Part shown: in pieces, positions 11,838 through 12,649 of the stretch | How the letters are laid out: each line of letters begins with the position of its first letter | Numbering within the stretch: the stretch's first letter is position 1 | NCBI GenBank assembly: GCA_910588415.1 | Contig: CAJUPK010000065.1 | Coordinates: forward strand, 1-12,649 | Source: an uncultured Oscillospiraceae bacterium | GTDB taxonomy: Bacteria; Bacillota; Clostridia; Oscillospirales; Acutalibacteraceae | Reading direction: 5' to 3' | Length of the DNA: 12,649 nucleotides | The notes under the pieces: generated by a model | Seen by the model: the letters and a program-made list of their open reading frames with translations, nothing else | Databases searched by the model: none | What the model was told of the DNA's origin: nothing | Made by a program: the position numbers and the translations under genes

Positions 11838-12649
11838 ATGAGGCAAATCAAGGGGCAGGATGTGGCAGGCTGGTATGACCGGCTGAACGCCATTCTGGCC
11901 AAACACGGGCTGGGCGGCGTCTCTGTACCAGAGATCTCCGGCGCGGCCCGGGCTGCCCAAGTGTCCCCCCTGACGGACAAGCTGGACAGCATGAAGGAGG
12001 ACGCCTACTACCAGCTGGCAGAGTATTCCGACTGGGGTCAGGCCGTGCAGGGGGCCGTGATGCGGGAGCTGACCCCTTTGGGGGTGGAGGCCACCCTGTC
12101 CAGCGTGGAGGCCACCATTGTCTGCCGGAACACGGCGGCGAATAACTATGGGACCTGCGCCAACGGCACAAACACCAACGGTTCCGACTCATATGGGAGC
12201 CATTCCAACGGCAGCCACGCCAATGGTACAAAGGCTTACCAGGGGAAAAGCAATGGTACGTGTTCCAAGGGGACTTGCTCTAATGGGACCTGTGTTACAG
12301 CAATGAAAGGAAACGGCACTAAATCCAATGGCACCTGCTCAAATGGCTCGAATTCCAATGGTACCAAAGGCGACGGCAGCCATTTGGATGGTACCTTCTC
12401 AAAGGACTCCAAAACTAATGGCATCAGGACCAACGGTTCCAAAACTTATGGTACCTGCTCCAAAGGCACTAAATCCAATGGTACTAACTCCGATGGTGTA
12501 AAAACCTACGGGAACAACTCCCTTGGTACAAATTCCTTGGGCACCAACTCCCAAGGCTACAACAGCGATGGAACCCACAGCAACGGAACCCATTCAAACG
12601 GCGGCAGGTCCAACGGCGCCAAGGGCAACGGAGCCTATACAAACGGCAA
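11838..12649 (+). CDS. Tail fibre-like protein with pentapeptide repeats, 3' end outside window
   Basis: An open frame of 270 codons to the window edge, with GGGAGGTGAT before ATG 11838 and 14 bases after the previous stop. Residues 1-102 form a unique mixed alpha domain (MRQIKGQDVAGWYDRLNAIL, DKLDSMKEDAYYQLAEYSDW, EATLSSVEATIVCRN), probably the attachment part. From residue 103 the rest is a pentapeptide repeat, consensus S-N-G-T-x with x mostly K, C, N or H. Position after a tail protein end, and the repetitive Gly/Asn-rich rod, point to a tail fibre or adhesin-like shaft. The repeat is unlike collagen (period 3) or the A-D/N-L-x-x pentapeptide family. It looks complete at its start, so it may be expressed. 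I do not know a named family. Confidence 0.75.
   Translation, partial: MRQIKGQDVAGWYDRLNAILAKHGLGGVSVPEISGAARAAQVSPLTDKLDSMKEDAYYQLAEYSDWGQAVQGAVMRELTPLGVEATLSSVEATIVCRNTAANNYGTCANGTNTNGSDSYGSHSNGSHANGTKAYQGKSNGTCSKGTCSNGTCVTAMKGNGTKSNGTCSNGSNSNGTKGDGSHLDGTFSKDSKTNGIRTNGSKTYGTCSKGTKSNGTNSDGVKTYGNNSLGTNSLGTNSQGYNSDGTHSNGTHSNGGRSNGAKGNGAYTNG
12144..12649 (+). repeat. 15-bp tandem repeat encoding (S-N-G-T-x)n, 33 units plus a partial
   Basis: From 12144 the coding sequence is in unbroken 15-base register to the window edge: 33 full units (12144-12638) and 11 bases of the next. The Gly is kept in about 29 units, and the exceptions (AYQGK, VTAMK, SKDSK) keep the five-residue spacing. Silent positions vary widely between units (GGT/GGC/GGA/GGG and AAT/AAC), and the fifth residue varies between K, C, N, H and others, so this is not a recent slippage product. 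GGTACC recurs several times. Confidence 0.85.

Noticed and set aside
12236..12593. Two minus-strand frames rich in V-P-L or V-G units
   Set aside because: They are shadows caused by the 15-base periodicity of the tail protein on the other strand.
12144..12649. A CRISPR array or DNA-level tandem satellite
   Set aside because: The 15-base period is continuous and coding, with no spacers, and silent positions vary; it is a protein repeat.
11838..12649. Diversity-generating retroelement target
   Set aside because: No reverse transcriptase and no template repeat is visible in the window.
1..12649. tRNA genes, insertion sequences or an attachment site
   Set aside because: I saw no cloverleaf, transposase or convincing att core; the attachment site should lie beyond the left edge.

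Overview
The window is the left part of a prophage, probably from a GC-rich gut Clostridia host of the Oscillospiraceae type (Flavonifractor/Lawsonibacter-like). That placement is inferred from strong AGGAGG-type ribosome sites, tight gene overlaps and the character of the phage proteins; no host gene is visible. The lysogeny block (about 1600-2900) is clearly AT-richer than the early and late genes (about 4400-12649), which suggests modular assembly.

Layout. 1-2803, minus strand: a large serine recombinase (its C-terminus runs off the window), a membrane-anchored protein and a CI-like repressor. 2804-3037: divergent control region with a near-consensus rightward promoter whose spacer holds a perfect 20-bp palindrome. 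3038-3450: a Cro-like protein and a small WDE-repeat protein. 3452-3610, minus strand: a 52-residue gene with its own promoter and probable terminator. 3729-4276: a Bro-N antirepressor broken by a frameshift and an amber codon. 4279-4400: a control region that appears to encode a leftward small RNA. 4401-6457: a tightly packed early operon of small proteins. 6458-6576: a region with a nested inverted repeat. 6577-9161: a sigma-like protein, an unknown protein, an SMC/RecF-like ATPase and a second P-loop ATPase.

From about 9130 the window becomes late structural genes, but only pieces of them: the C-terminal end of a GpA-type large terminase, an intact gpW/DUF6148-like protein, a HicA-HicB toxin-antitoxin pair on the opposite strand, a lambda-type portal missing its middle, a ClpP-like head protease fused to the end of a tail protein, and the start of a tail protein with at least 33 pentapeptide repeats. 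The order is that of a normal lambdoid late region, so I infer at least three separate internal deletions (near 9130, 10834 and 11671). Small terminase, major capsid, tail tube and tape measure genes are all absent between the joined pieces.

Taken together this looks like a defective prophage. It keeps integration, immunity, recombination functions, a toxin-antitoxin pair and a repeat-rich tail protein, and has lost the capacity to make particles. The most interesting leftovers are the promoter-terminator pair facing the antirepressor, the nested palindrome at 6441-6510 and the (S-N-G-T-x)n tail protein.
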